Positions 27,401 to 40,800 of a stretch of DNA of 64,000 nt are shown one piece after another (the first letter of the stretch is position 1; each line of letters starts with the position of its first letter). Origin of the DNA: Lutjanus erythropterus (lineage: Eukaryota; Chordata; Actinopteri; Lutjaniformes; Lutjanidae); NCBI GenBank assembly GCA_020091685.1, contig CM034595.1, positions 17,279,189 through 17,343,188 on the forward strand. Direction: 5' to 3'. The notes under the pieces are model-generated. The model was not told where the DNA came from. It worked only from the letters and a program-made list of their open reading frames with translations, and searched no databases. A program made the position numbers and the translations under genes.

Positions 27401-28863
27401 AGAATATTATGTGTATATATGTATATATATATGAAAATGTTATAGTTGCCCCCAGTCTCCCCTATTCATTTTGCCATGTATGCCATATGTCAATAGTACA
27501 CATGAACAAAACACCTGTTAATTGATCGGCAGTTTAAGGGCAAGGGCATATTCATTATGTGCTTTCACGGTGGCATTACTTAAGTCCATGATTTCTACAT
27601 TCACTGAAATTCTGTGAAACTACTGAAAATGTTATTATTTTTTCTTGCTTTTTCTTATTGCTATTGATGACGTGTCTGTCTGTACAAATTACTATTATTT
27701 TATTGCCCCAGCATACAATATGAGAACCCAAAAGAAACATATGTACATCAATTATGTGTACAAAAATATCCTGTATTTTGCAAAAATTTGTAATGTTTGA
27801 CTTTAAGTTTTACATGTACTTTTCCAGCCTTTCTTCCAGTAACTACACTTGCATTATAAAATATTCAAAAGTGACCTGTACAGTATATACGGCTGATGTC
27901 CAGTACCTCAGAAAGAAGCCTAAAGGGCTGCAGTCATATATGACAAATGAAGGACAACCCTCTCCAGCTATCCATTTAGCTTTCCAATCTGTCTCTGTCA
28001 GCAATTAGTCACAATTTGACTCTTGGGTCACTGTGAACCTGACCCCCCTAAACCTCTGTGCGGCTCAATTACTGGCCGTGTTTCTTCATGTTCAACATCT
28101 GTTTTGCTGTTCAGGGTCAGACATTATCTCAGCAAAATCTAAATAAGACTGAGTCAGACAGAACGAGTTTCAAACAAAAAAGGCTGGTGTGAGGATGAAA
28201 GGAGGTGGCATCTCTCTTCTAAACAGTGTATACACTCACAGTTCTCAGACTTTAGGCCTTACTTACTTTAATATTTACATGAGTTAGAAACCTTGTGAAC
28301 AAAAATAACTCCTGAAGTATTATCTGAATATGATATGTGACAAATCCTTTTTAAAAATAAGTTCTTAGATATTATAGAGGGCCCACTTTAAGTACCAGCG
28401 CATTATGCGATTTTAGGGAATAAGTTATGGGAAACCCAGTAATAAACTGTTTAAGGTTCAGCAAAGCTTTTCTTCAGTTGACCTTATTCTGTTTCTCTAT
28501 TTCAGTTTGTCTTTGTCTCTTTCCCAAAGAGACATTTTCATTTTTCTTATTCCATTGTCAATAAACTTCTCTCAACACAGCCGATTCAGACACTTGGAGA
28601 TGACTTTCTCCTGCTCTCTAGCCTCTCTCTTTGTCTCTCTCAGTCTCTCCAAACACGCACCACATTTGTGTTGACAGTCAACTGGCACAGAGCATTTGGA
28701 CTGTAACTGTTCTTGGCAGTAATAGTAGTTTCCCTAAAATACGTTTAATTGACTAACTTTTTCTTTTTTTTCGCTGTGAGTGGAGTGTGAGGTCCTTCAT
28801 CACTGCAGCCAACCTGCTGGCTGACAGAAACACAGTGACACAGTGGCAGTGCTGAGGCTCTGA

Positions 28864-28899
<36 letters not shown>

Positions 28900-31800
28900 G
28901 TGTGTGTGTGACAGTCTCAGCACACTACATGGTGGATGTGTGTATGTGGGTATGTGAGTGTGAAAGCTGGTAAGACAGAGACTATACGTGTCCAACTGAG
29001 TGAATATGTACACTCATAGAAATAAAAGTCTTAACTAAAGCCATTCCTGGTAGAGGTTTTTATCAAGGTTCCACTTGGAACCCTCTCAGAAAGTTCAAAC
29101 TTAAAGTCATCATGGTTATACTTAGAACCATCTGTGTTAAGTTCCACTCAGAGCCTCCAATTAAAGATTCTGCAGAGAGCCCTTCTATGGTGTAATGGTT
29201 CCTTCCACGCAAGGGTTCTATCAAGAATGCTTTTACATACAGTAATAGTACAAAGAACCCTTGACAAACCCCAAGGATTTCAACAAACCTTAAAGAACTC
29301 TTTCTTTCAAAAATGGTTATTCGGGTCCTTAATGGAACCCTTATCTTTACAAAGAACCCTTGAAGAAAAATTTCTTCAAAAAAGGGTACTTCATGGGCAA
29401 ATGCATCTGGGGAGAACCTGAGCCCTTCAAGAAGAACCCTTTTGGAACCTTGTTTCTAAGAGTGTACAGAGTTGTGCATACCTATGCATGCAATCTAGTG
29501 AGGAGTTATCTCTTGATGCAATTAGCTAATTTTGCAGAAGCAGCCCCCTGCTAGTGAACATTAGTTTGATGCTTTAATGATCTCCACTACTGATTTTTCC
29601 CATTTCATCATCACTCCCTAACCCAGGCCTCAGTCTCCACCAGTCTATCAACCACAGATCAGGAAACCAGTGGAACAGAGTCCTTGGAAAATGCTGTGAC
29701 TGTATTAAGCACTGAATTTGAAAATGATGAACTCTGAGCACACAAGCCAACACAGATGTGTAAGCTGTGACCACAATGACTGTACAGTTTACAGCTTTCA
29801 TCACGTCAGCGCAGCAAAAGAAAGTTGTCATGCATTTATGTTGCATTTGTGAATTATTGGCTCCACAGCAGCCAAACTGGCTTAGTCTCTTCAAACGCTA
29901 TAAAAAATCTGAATTCTCAAACTGCATAAGCTAACAGAAAAAGAGAACAAAGACATTTAAAAAGTATCCATATGACTCCTGAAGAGCAAAGATTTAATAG
30001 CAGTTTATTGTAAAATGTGGGCTCCCATGTGGAGAACGGTTCAAATCCCATTGTTAACTTTTATGCCCTGACTGCAAGCCAGTTGTTGTTTACAGGTGTT
30101 TCTGCGTCGGATAATGATCATCATTTCCCACCGTACAGTAACTGGTGTTTCACAGACAAAAGATAATCACAAACAGCAACGCAGAAACATATTTGGAGAC
30201 ATATTTACAGCCGGAAACGCACTTTTTGACCCAGTACTTATTGAGAAGATTACAACCTTTTTAGGCCCTGTAAAAAATGAAAAACAATGGACGCTCCATA
30301 ATGAAGTCCTGAAGTTTCAGACAGTACATGTTTTGCTACATCCACAACTCACCAGCGCTGCCTTCTCTACTCTGTTGTTGTGTTCTGCTGTATTAAAATC
30401 TACAAAAAGCACAGCTGTTTTGCCTCACCATTCATGACAATGTTGCGCTGATTATTGACAACCCACCCTGATAAATGCTCCAGTTTTCTTTAGCGAATAA
30501 GAAAACACAGGGTGGAGGAGGATCAATTATTTAGAAAAGGAGAAAAAGTGAGAAGAGAGACTTTCTAATGCATTACCACCTTCCTACGCACTGTAGCTCG
30601 CCTGCCAGCGGTCAAGAAATAATCCTTGCCGGGAACCTCAGCCAGGATCGTTGGTTACAATCGCATGTGACAACCGGTGCGTGATCCTGTCATCCGCGTG
30701 GCACCCACCCCGGTGCTGTGTAATCACAGGCGATTGTCATAATTTTGTTCCAAGTCACGGTGAGGCCTCTGACCTGAACTGCGCTGCTGTCAACCTTGAA
30801 AACTTCTCATGCTAAGCACTTACTCTGTCTGGGTGGGTGGTTTGAGGGCATTAGTGTAGAGCTAAAGCAGTAGGGAAATGTGTGCCATGTGACAGTTAAG
30901 AAAAAGGTTTTCAACAGTAGAGAGTTGACACTTTTGAGGAGTGGAATAAAAGGAAATTTTCTTTTTTTATGTTGTTTGGTCAGCTCATTCCAATGGCAGT
31001 AAAGGGAGATGGGACAGATAAAGAAGAGGAAATCCATGATGGAAAGATACAATCGTAAGACTTACACCTGCAGCCTGTCGACTGGACTGTTTAGTTAGGA
31101 GTTGTTATAGAAACTGTCATGTTCAGATATATATTGAAGAGTTGTCTGGAGGTGAGAGGGTCACCTGGCTGACATTCAGTCTTTAAAGGAACAGTGTATT
31201 TACGGTCAAGATATGACCAGAGTTGTATTACTCATGTAGCAAGAAATTTCCAAACATGGCTTTGTTGTCACTGTTGTATATATCTGCCTATGACATTGCA
31301 CTATTCAGAGCAGTATGCAGATATGTATCCACACCTACAACAAACAATTCACAGTGGAATCACTCAGACTTAGTCATTTAAAAGACGGTGCAACCTTAGC
31401 CAAAGCCTTTTGAACTGTTCCACTCGAGGCACGTCAACATGCATGAACGTTATGATAGCTATGAGTGCAGTTCATGGTGACAGTGTTCACTCTCTGTCAC
31501 TTCTGTCTCTCTTCTTTCAGCACTGCATGCATATGTTACATGCTACACTTTCTATATCCACTGTGGTCTGTCTTTTCAACATAAGCGCTGAGGTTTTGTT
31601 TTTTTCTTCTGTCATCATGTCTGGTGAACAACAGATCAACTTTGCTCTATTATACTGTATGTTAGAATGTATTTGGTGGTATAAGCTGATCACTCTCTAT
31701 ACGATTATTTCAAGTTAAGTTTGCCAGTCTAAATTCCTATATCAGCCTACAGGAGCATTTTTTACTAGTAAGATGCCTTTCCTTGTCATCTCGGATGTGC

Positions 31801-34800
31801 AAACATCAGATTTTCAGACAGTCAGAGAAAGCAAAAGTGTGCGTCCTATAGTTCAAAATCAGCTGAGCCTCTCTACCCAGGCTGCTGACAACATTGCAGC
31901 GACTGTTCAGTGTCACTTGCCCTCCATGCTCCTTCATGCTGTGAATTAAGGGTTTATTTTGACCAAATCAAAGATGGCAATTGTTGGCGCAATGGAAAGA
32001 TGTAACAGGACATTTTTAGTGAGCTTTATTTTGTTTTTGCTGTTTGAATGAGGCTGATGATGATGATGTTACAATTACACAATAAAACAGCTATTTATGT
32101 CTGTTTTATCCTGTTATTGTAATGCACAAAGAAAAAGAAAAAAAAAAGCTTGCTCGACTGGAAGAATCTTAGTTGACTGAGGGGTCTCCATCTATGTCTG
32201 CTGTCACACTGAGTGGATGGACTGTTTCTCCTCAGGACAGATCAGTGCCCCTTAATGTTTCATGAATGCTGTCTTTGTGTTTTTTGTCCTGTGCTTAAGA
32301 TACTCAGTCCAGATGTTGATGTTGTATTGTTTAACTTGTAGGTTCTGTGTTCTTCTAAAGCATGCAAATTTTTATAGTGCGCAGAATAAGCTTTTATTTG
32401 TAAGCAGAAGCCAGACTAGAAATTGTGCAGAAAACCATATGTCATAGCAGTGCACTGTACAGCATGTACAATGAATTCAAAATGTTTCTATCTTAAACAA
32501 AACAGCATGCATCCTCTTTGTCTTCCTAAGCACAACAACCCCACAGATAATCCTTTTATGATGTCTTTAGTCTGTAAACTCTGCACAGTCTTTAAGTTTA
32601 CGCCTGGCCTTATATAAAACAACATGCATCTGCTACTTCTCCAGAGTATGTGTATGCAAGCCACTATGTTAGGAGATTAGGTCAGCTAGTGCCTCTCCTA
32701 AATAGCCAAAGTCATCAGATTACACACTGTGCTCTACGAGGTGCAAATAGCAGTCATAAAATGCTGAAACACTACTTGGGAGGGCGCAAACAGCTGGACT
32801 CTCTGGAGTCAGACGCATCCAGACAAGCACCGACAGGAATGAGGAGGGGGGGCGGGAAAAAGCGGTAGGAAAACGGAACTGAGGGGGGAAGCATTCAGTG
32901 CATTACAAGGTGCACCTGACTGTGTGCAGTATATCGTTCTCCCCTGCGTTCTGTCTACCTCTCTTTAAGTTGCTCTCACTCATGGAGACCAAATGCTTGC
33001 TGCTATAGTTACTTTGAGCTGAAATTTATTACTTAGGTTTTTGATCCAAGCTTGTTTTTTTTATTTCAGTCCAAGAAAGACTATGTCTGAGAGTTTCATA
33101 CACTGCAAAAATAATTTCAAGGAAACTTAGTTCAATGGCTTTTTGAGTTTTGAGCCCAACTCAAACTTGTGAGTTTTGAAAAAGTTTTAATTTACTTTCC
33201 TCCCTAGATAAACTTGAATTTCCAAGTTTTAGAAACCATTTAATTTTCACACCCCCAAATGATATCACATACACCGCTCACTGTGAACAATTTTTGAAAT
33301 ACATTTTTTGGGGCATTCTTAAACTCACTGATTCAAGTTATCTAATGAAGAAAAATAAATTATCTCAACAGAAGATTATAGGTTGGCAAAACTTTGTTTA
33401 GTTTTAGGTTTATTCTGAATTTAACTGTTTTTTACAGTGTACATTATCTATGAATACTAATCACACTTTATCACTCTTACATTATCATTTAACCAAAAAC
33501 AAAAAACAGCAACACAAAAACTGAAGTTAGTTGAAGTTAGTCGAAGAAGTACCATCACAAAGCTATTAATCGATAGCATCGAAACTAAGCTTAAAATTCC
33601 CAAACATTTCTTTTCACAGACCAAAGTGCAACAATGATTCTTAATAATTCTTAACAGTGTTTCTTTCATGTAAACTAGTTCCACGATGGCTATATTTCTA
33701 GCAGCTGAAGGCAGGGATTCAACTTTGGCTCAATCTTGACAGGGCTTATTGGAAAGCTGGGAATGATACTCTGACATTGCACTTCAGCACTAGACACCGT
33801 TTCTCAAACAATTAGCTATTTCACTTCAAGCTGTACCTTAGTCATATGTTGGCTAGCTGTTCCGAACACATTACACCAACTGGAGGTCTATCAAATTGAA
33901 AACAATTCAAGTTCTAAACTGACTTCCAGTCTCACATGTGCACATGACTCAGTGCCTATAATCTGCTTTGCATGACTGAGAAAACCATGAGTGATGTTAG
34001 CAAAATGATAAAACTCACAACAATCCTTTAAGATTATTTGAGTGATCTAACAGTACATTTTGAAAATTGATTATAGCAACTTGCCAAGACCACACTGCCT
34101 GCTTTTCAAAGCTTCATCACATCAAGAGACCATCCCTCATAATATATTCTTGGAAATCCCAGAGGTGGGACCAGTGTGCAGCATTCTATTATTACTACTA
34201 CAACAAGGCCTGAGGCAAGAAACACACCCGTCCTTTTACAAGAGGAAAACACATGACCTCCAAGTGATTTGTAGTGTGAGGACATTTAGCATTTCCCTTT
34301 GGTACAAAAGAAAGGTGTGTATTAGAAGTCTGTGTAAAATTAGATCAGACAAACAGATACTGGTGGTGGAAAAGCCTACATTTAGAGGTGAACACTGACA
34401 GAAAGAGAGCTACAAGTGTCCCCTATTAACCTTTAGTTTATAGAGTGACTGATGCTTATGTAATAGTTAGAGAGGCAATTTTATAAGAAATCAAATGGAA
34501 TCCAGAAAAAAAGTAAAATAATCTGACACTGACTGGTATTGTAGCTGCCATTGGGATTTAAGCATTTAAGCTTTATAGGACACAGTTGTTACTGCATTCT
34601 GTTCTATGTTACCATCAAACTAAACCATTTATGTGTAGAAAAGGGTTTTGTGAAATATGTCATTGAAGCAAGCAGGTAACTGTTTCCAGTTTGTGGTAGC
34701 ACGACATACTAGTGGCTCTGTGAGTCTGTACTTAGGCACAGTGCTGTTTTAAGCTAAATCAGGAGTTCCCAAAATCTTTGAGCTTGATACCCAAAAGAGA

Positions 34801-37800
34801 AATTTCGTGTCTCACTGGGATCTAAACTTTCCACGTTAGGGAAGCCAGCTAGTTGCGGTCATAATGTCCAAATGTCAATCGTGGTTAATAAGATAACATT
34901 AGCTAACACTGACAAGTAATGGTATGTAGCTAGCAACACATTAGCCACCAACACACAGACACAAAAACAAAATTCAAATGCTACACAAACATGACTGACT
35001 TACTTTTCTACTTTCAAAACACTGTCTCTTCTTTGCACAGAAAAAAAAAAAAAGATAAACTCACGATAGAAATGCTAATGTGCTGAAGTTCAGAAGGTGT
35101 AATGTTTACCATGTTCACTATGTTAGTTTAGCATGAATGTAGTAGCCTATTAAGTCATACCAAAGTATGACCTGGTGATTGCTCTATGCGAGATGTTAAG
35201 GGATCACCAGAGTTAGTACACTTTATCCTCTGGGTGCTGTGAATGTCTTAAATGTTGAAATATTTCAGTCTTGGCCGAAGTGGTAGACCGACGGACTTAC
35301 ATGGCTCTCCCTAGAATCATACTGCTACCACGGCATTCACACAAGATGTCATATATAGGGAAAAAAATAATAATTTATGTCAGAGTGCAACGCCTGCATG
35401 GCACCGTACTCACCCCTCAACTCCCTCACCCCCATAAAAGCCAGACTAAAGAGGATTACGCTGCAGCATAAAGTTGACAGAGAGAAAGACCTGCTTTATG
35501 ATCTCCTCTTCCACATGTGTGTCACTGTGCACATTCCCAAACCATTTGGCAGGTGAACAGAGTCAGTGCGACTAGCCTGCTTCTTCTATTGAGCCAATTC
35601 TTTGCTTGAAAGAATGAGATTTTTATGGCTGAACTCCCTACTGTCATCAAAGAGGGGCTACCCACTATATGGGCTGCTAGAGGAGGGGAGTTGAAAAGGC
35701 AACTTATACATAAGCTTTACAACATAACACTCCTTACAAGGTGGTTTCAGCACTTCAAAATGCCAGGGAGGGGACAATCCTTATATCCTGCAGTTCCACA
35801 TCCCTCTTTTTCACTTTGATCCATTTTTCTTGTTGCATCCATCAGCCATCCTGAGAGAAGACTAACATACAGGCTCTCTAAAAGCATTAACATTGAACAT
35901 TAAATCTGAAAAAATGCAAATGAAATACATTTTTAACTATTGAAATTTTACAGCAACCAATGCAATCAAAGCTAGTGTAACCAACAATTGCAAGGATAAG
36001 AAGTGAATAGACTTATTACAACACAATGAAACAGAGAACCAGAATAACATCCTCATAATTGTATGTGTCTGCCGACCAGTCAAGTTGTCATTTATTTCCA
36101 TGTTTAGATTTATAAAACATATGTAGTGAAGAAATTTAATAAAAGGTATATGACAGTAAATAATTTCCAGTGAGATGCTGTCCTCAGGCTTTTTACAGAG
36201 TACACAGGACTGACAGAGAGCTTCAGGTGCTTTTGCACAACATTATGATGTCACAGTGAAGTTGACCTTTGACCTTTTGGATATAAAATGTTCACTTTAT
36301 CATTTAATTGTATTAGACATTTGTGTGGAATTTGGTCATAATTAGCATAATAATATCTGAGTTACCTAATTTTAATCAGTTCATTCTTGAGTCCAAGTGG
36401 ACGTTTGTACCAAATTTTGAGAAATTCTCTCAAGGCGTCCCTGTGATATCCTGTTTACGACTTTGCGGTGACCTTGAGGTAACAATGACCTTGACTTTGA
36501 CCACCAAAATGTAACTAATTTATCTTTGAGTTCAAGTGGATATTTGTGGCAACTTCCTTTAAGGTGTTCTTAAGATATCTTGTTTACAAGAATGGTATGG
36601 ATGGATGGATGGATGGATGGATGGATAGATGGATGGATGGACAACCCGAAAATGTAATGCCTCCAGCTATGGCTGTTGCCACTGTGGAGGCATAACAATA
36701 CATACTGCATATAGAAATATAGAAAAAATATATATTACAAAAAGGAAATGCCAAAACCAAGATTTTCCTGTGGAATTATTCCATTGTCATTGTACTCACT
36801 AACTTCTTTTCAGTCCCATATTTGTGTACTGCCATGGTAACCATGGTAGTAAGCTTCTGGTTTATTTTCTACTGAAAGGAGCTGTCCATGTGTAGTAGAT
36901 TCCATTATATGTGATATTTCTAAGGTCAGGTTAAATTCTGACAACACAATTGCCTTATTAAATAAAACAATGACTGAGCAAAAAAGGGTAACAGAATAAT
37001 CTCATCTGAGCAATAACATTTTGCAGTTTGAGACCAGCTGCAGATATCAGCAATTGATCAGGGTTCCCATGGTCAATATTTACCTACTTCCTGCCAAATG
37101 GGAACCTGACCAAAGAGCAAGGTCTGCTGTGAGCTCTCAGGTGGCCTAGTGAACTTTGTAACAAAATGTTGTTGGAACATCTGGAGCACACATCAAATCA
37201 TACGTGTATATGCGTGCATGCCACACACATAAATACATACCCAGCATATCTTATATTTAGTATTTAGGTCACATTGTGAAAAATGACTATCTTTAGCTTT
37301 CCCCAGGAGTCTGAATAAATATCTTTGTCTGCTGATATAACCTTGCAATTCCCCAATTCACATCAGAAAAAGTCCCATTCTCATTGATGCACTGACCCAG
37401 ACCATCCTAGCCAACCGCAGTCGTGAGAACCACATTTACAGTCTCCGCAACCCTGGACCTTTTGGCTGAATCTTTTATTGGGATCTGGTCTGAAATGCAG
37501 ACATTCACACACACAGTTGCGCACACAGAAGAAGAGGCATCCCTGGAGATGTGCCATTCTCTGTCTGCAGTTTAAGAGGGCAATTCTCAGACACAGCAGT
37601 GGTCCTCTACAATGAAAATATAAACAGAAACCCGGAAAAGATGGGCTGAAACTTTTTGTATATCTATTGTATCACAAACACTGAATAACCATGCTGAAGT
37701 GAAATCTGGTTATATTGGTTTTTAAGGAATTTGTTTAGCTTAAATTGCAAATTTGCACTCACATTTAAGTGTAAGTAAGTATCATTCAGAGGTGTGGACC

Positions 37801-40800
37801 TGAGTCACGTGTCTCAAATACAGTGCAAACTTAAGTCAAAAAATTTGATGACTTTAGACTTGATTTCACAAAACAAAAAGTCTTGCAACTTCATTTTTAC
37901 TTAAACACCAGTGACTCGTGGCTTCACTTGGACCTTCACATTTTGACTTGAAAATACTTGATATCTTCCCCCAAGCCAAAAGATTAAAAAGTATGTCATT
38001 TAAAGCTAATGTTGACATGATTAATTCACACCAAGTCAACAACGAATTCTCCAGATAGACTTTGTTCCAACCAATCCGACAGCATCCAATCAAGTTGCAA
38101 GAGAGAACCATTAAGAACTAATCTTATATTACTGAGCTCCAGTTGGAAAAAAAAGATACCTAAGACAATTTCAGTCACAGAAAACTCTGAGGTCATCCAC
38201 AAAAAAACAAATTGCAGTATGCAAAATGTGTGGGTCGAAAATTACAGATGGACACTTCCAACTTCCTTTGCCATTTGAAGTTGCACAAAGAACGGTAAAT
38301 CAATACTCTATTGTTAAAATGGCATTACATTTGGAGCAGAGTGCATTATGACTTGTTTATGACTCAGAACTCAAAGTTTAGGACGTCTTGACTTGGGACT
38401 TGATTTGAGATTTTAATAACAAGCTTTAGATTTTGTGACATGAACAAGAACGACTTGGACCCAGGTATCAGTAGAGGAGTTTCTCTGTCTACTGCCCAAC
38501 TGCTGTGTTCTGTTTGTAGTGATTGTTGAGTTCTTAAATGAATATGTGTGTATGTGAGTTCAAGACTGAGAGGATTAATGTGTACTGATAAAGCCCTTTG
38601 TTCTCCAGTCCAGACCGCTAAGAGGTCTAGTATAACACTTGGGGTCTTACAAGGGTGGAGCTGCTTCACTTAGGCTTACTTAATGTCATTCTTACAGTTT
38701 AGATTCATGCAGAAGAGGAGGACCACCAAGGCAAGAACTGAAATCCAGCCAACTTCTCCAAAGAACACAAACAGTAATTACAATTTGCACATTTAGCATC
38801 CTATAATAATGACTTCTATCCTTGAGATGCTGGATGTATAACATAAAAAGAGGTAGAAACAAAAGTAGAATTATGCCCAAACACTTTGGTTCACACACTT
38901 CAACCAAATTCAACACAAAAACAGCATGATTAATTCAACACCAATAAATCTGCTCAGTTTTGGATTTTGATATCAGCTTACTCATTGTGGTTACTCATTT
39001 TAGTATGTTGTATATCATGCTAATATGAACATTACCAGCTGCACCCTTCCTAATAAGACAATTCAGTTCAATTAAATTTTCTATATATTGTATCTTGGAA
39101 TTTGCACATAGTCAGTTACCCACTTATGGTGTCAGCTGTGCTACATCTGCCAATGTTATTGCTTGTGAGTTGAGAACATCATAAAATCCATGCAAAAGTT
39201 GTCAGTTGGGGTTAAGAAACATTAAATTTATATCTGTGAACTGTACTTCATGTGCTGGCCACAGAAGCTGGTCAAACAGTATCCTCAATAATAAGAATGA
39301 ATAAGCATAAAATACCGTCAAAACATTGTTTTGGCGTGCACATGTTTTGGGGATTTTCCTGGCTAATTGACCAATCATTCTGTGGTGTTCACAGACTTGA
39401 CTTTTCCATCCATTAGTTATTCATTAGCTGATTTAGGCAAAAGTGCAATATGCACGGAATGAGCTACAACTACAGATTCACAGCAGACTGGAGAAAACTT
39501 CAGTGCATGACTGTCCAACTAAGCCAGTGGCTTTTAAAGTCTACATAAGTCAAGTACAAGTCAATGATCTGACCAGACCAGTCAGACAATGCACTGAGTC
39601 AAGCACTGTGTGAAAGGAAGCTTCACAGTAGCGTACTGAAAGGACCCCTTTACACAGTCATCAGACTGTGCGTGTGTCAAAGAAAAGGACATTGTTTTAC
39701 AATGACAAAATTGTGGTTTTATCTAGATTTACTGTCTGGCTGTAATCTGATTTTTCTTTTCCTTTGATGCTTTGTTCCCCTGTAACTCCTTCCTGCAGCT
39801 TAGTGTTTGGTTGGAAACTGGTGTCTAATAGCTTCTAACGCAAAATTAAAGCACATGTCAAAGGTCCTGTGTCTAAGATTTACGGAGAAGAGATGGAATA
39901 TAACATTAAGGATGTTTTCATTACTGTATAATTACCTGTAAATAATTATTGTTGTGTTTTTGTTACCTTAGAATGAGCCATTTATATCTACAGAGTACAT
40001 GTGTCCTCTTCCACAACTACCAACATGTTGCACCTCATTGTTTTTGAAGTAGCAGTCACAACAAATTGTGCACTAGATGATTGTTTTAATTTTCAAATGG
40101 GGGGAAGGACCCTGTTTGTTTCGTTCACTCTCGGCTGGCGAAAAGACTCATGAACACACCTACCCATGCTATAGAGTTCAGTGAATATTAGAGATCCAAG
40201 ACAAAACTGACAGAGGTACAGGACTCAGAGAAAAGTCACAATTATAAATCTGTCTGCTAGTCAGCACAGTCAGGCTGATGATATTTCAGAGCCATGGTCA
40301 GGGTCATAATTCTAACTGTAACAAACCTCAGTCAGATAAAGGATCAATGTGTCAGTCAAAATAGACTAACATGTTCAACTGAACAACCCCTCTGCTTCTG
40401 CTACTGAGGGATGGGGGGGCAGGTTAACAAGGGATGCACTTTGATCATTTTGCTAACAGGGTGACATCATCCCTCAAATCACCAACCGGTTATGCCTGCA
40501 CAGACCATACATGTACACCATCTGATGACTAAATGTAGGTCCCACAGACTTAAGCAGACGCTGCAAGTATAATAACAGCTTTACACACTGGTCCTTTAAG
40601 TATTCATGCTTTCAGTCATTTACTTCTACTGTGCTGTACTGTCTTTTTGTTAATTCATTGTTTCCCAAACTTTGAGTTGGAATCAAAAATGAGTCATGGA
40701 CCTCTTTCCCTCTGTCTCAGATTCAGCATGACAAGAACTCTAATGCTGTGTTTATATTATCAGGGGTCACAGGATGAACCAATTTCTTAAAATTGGCTCC

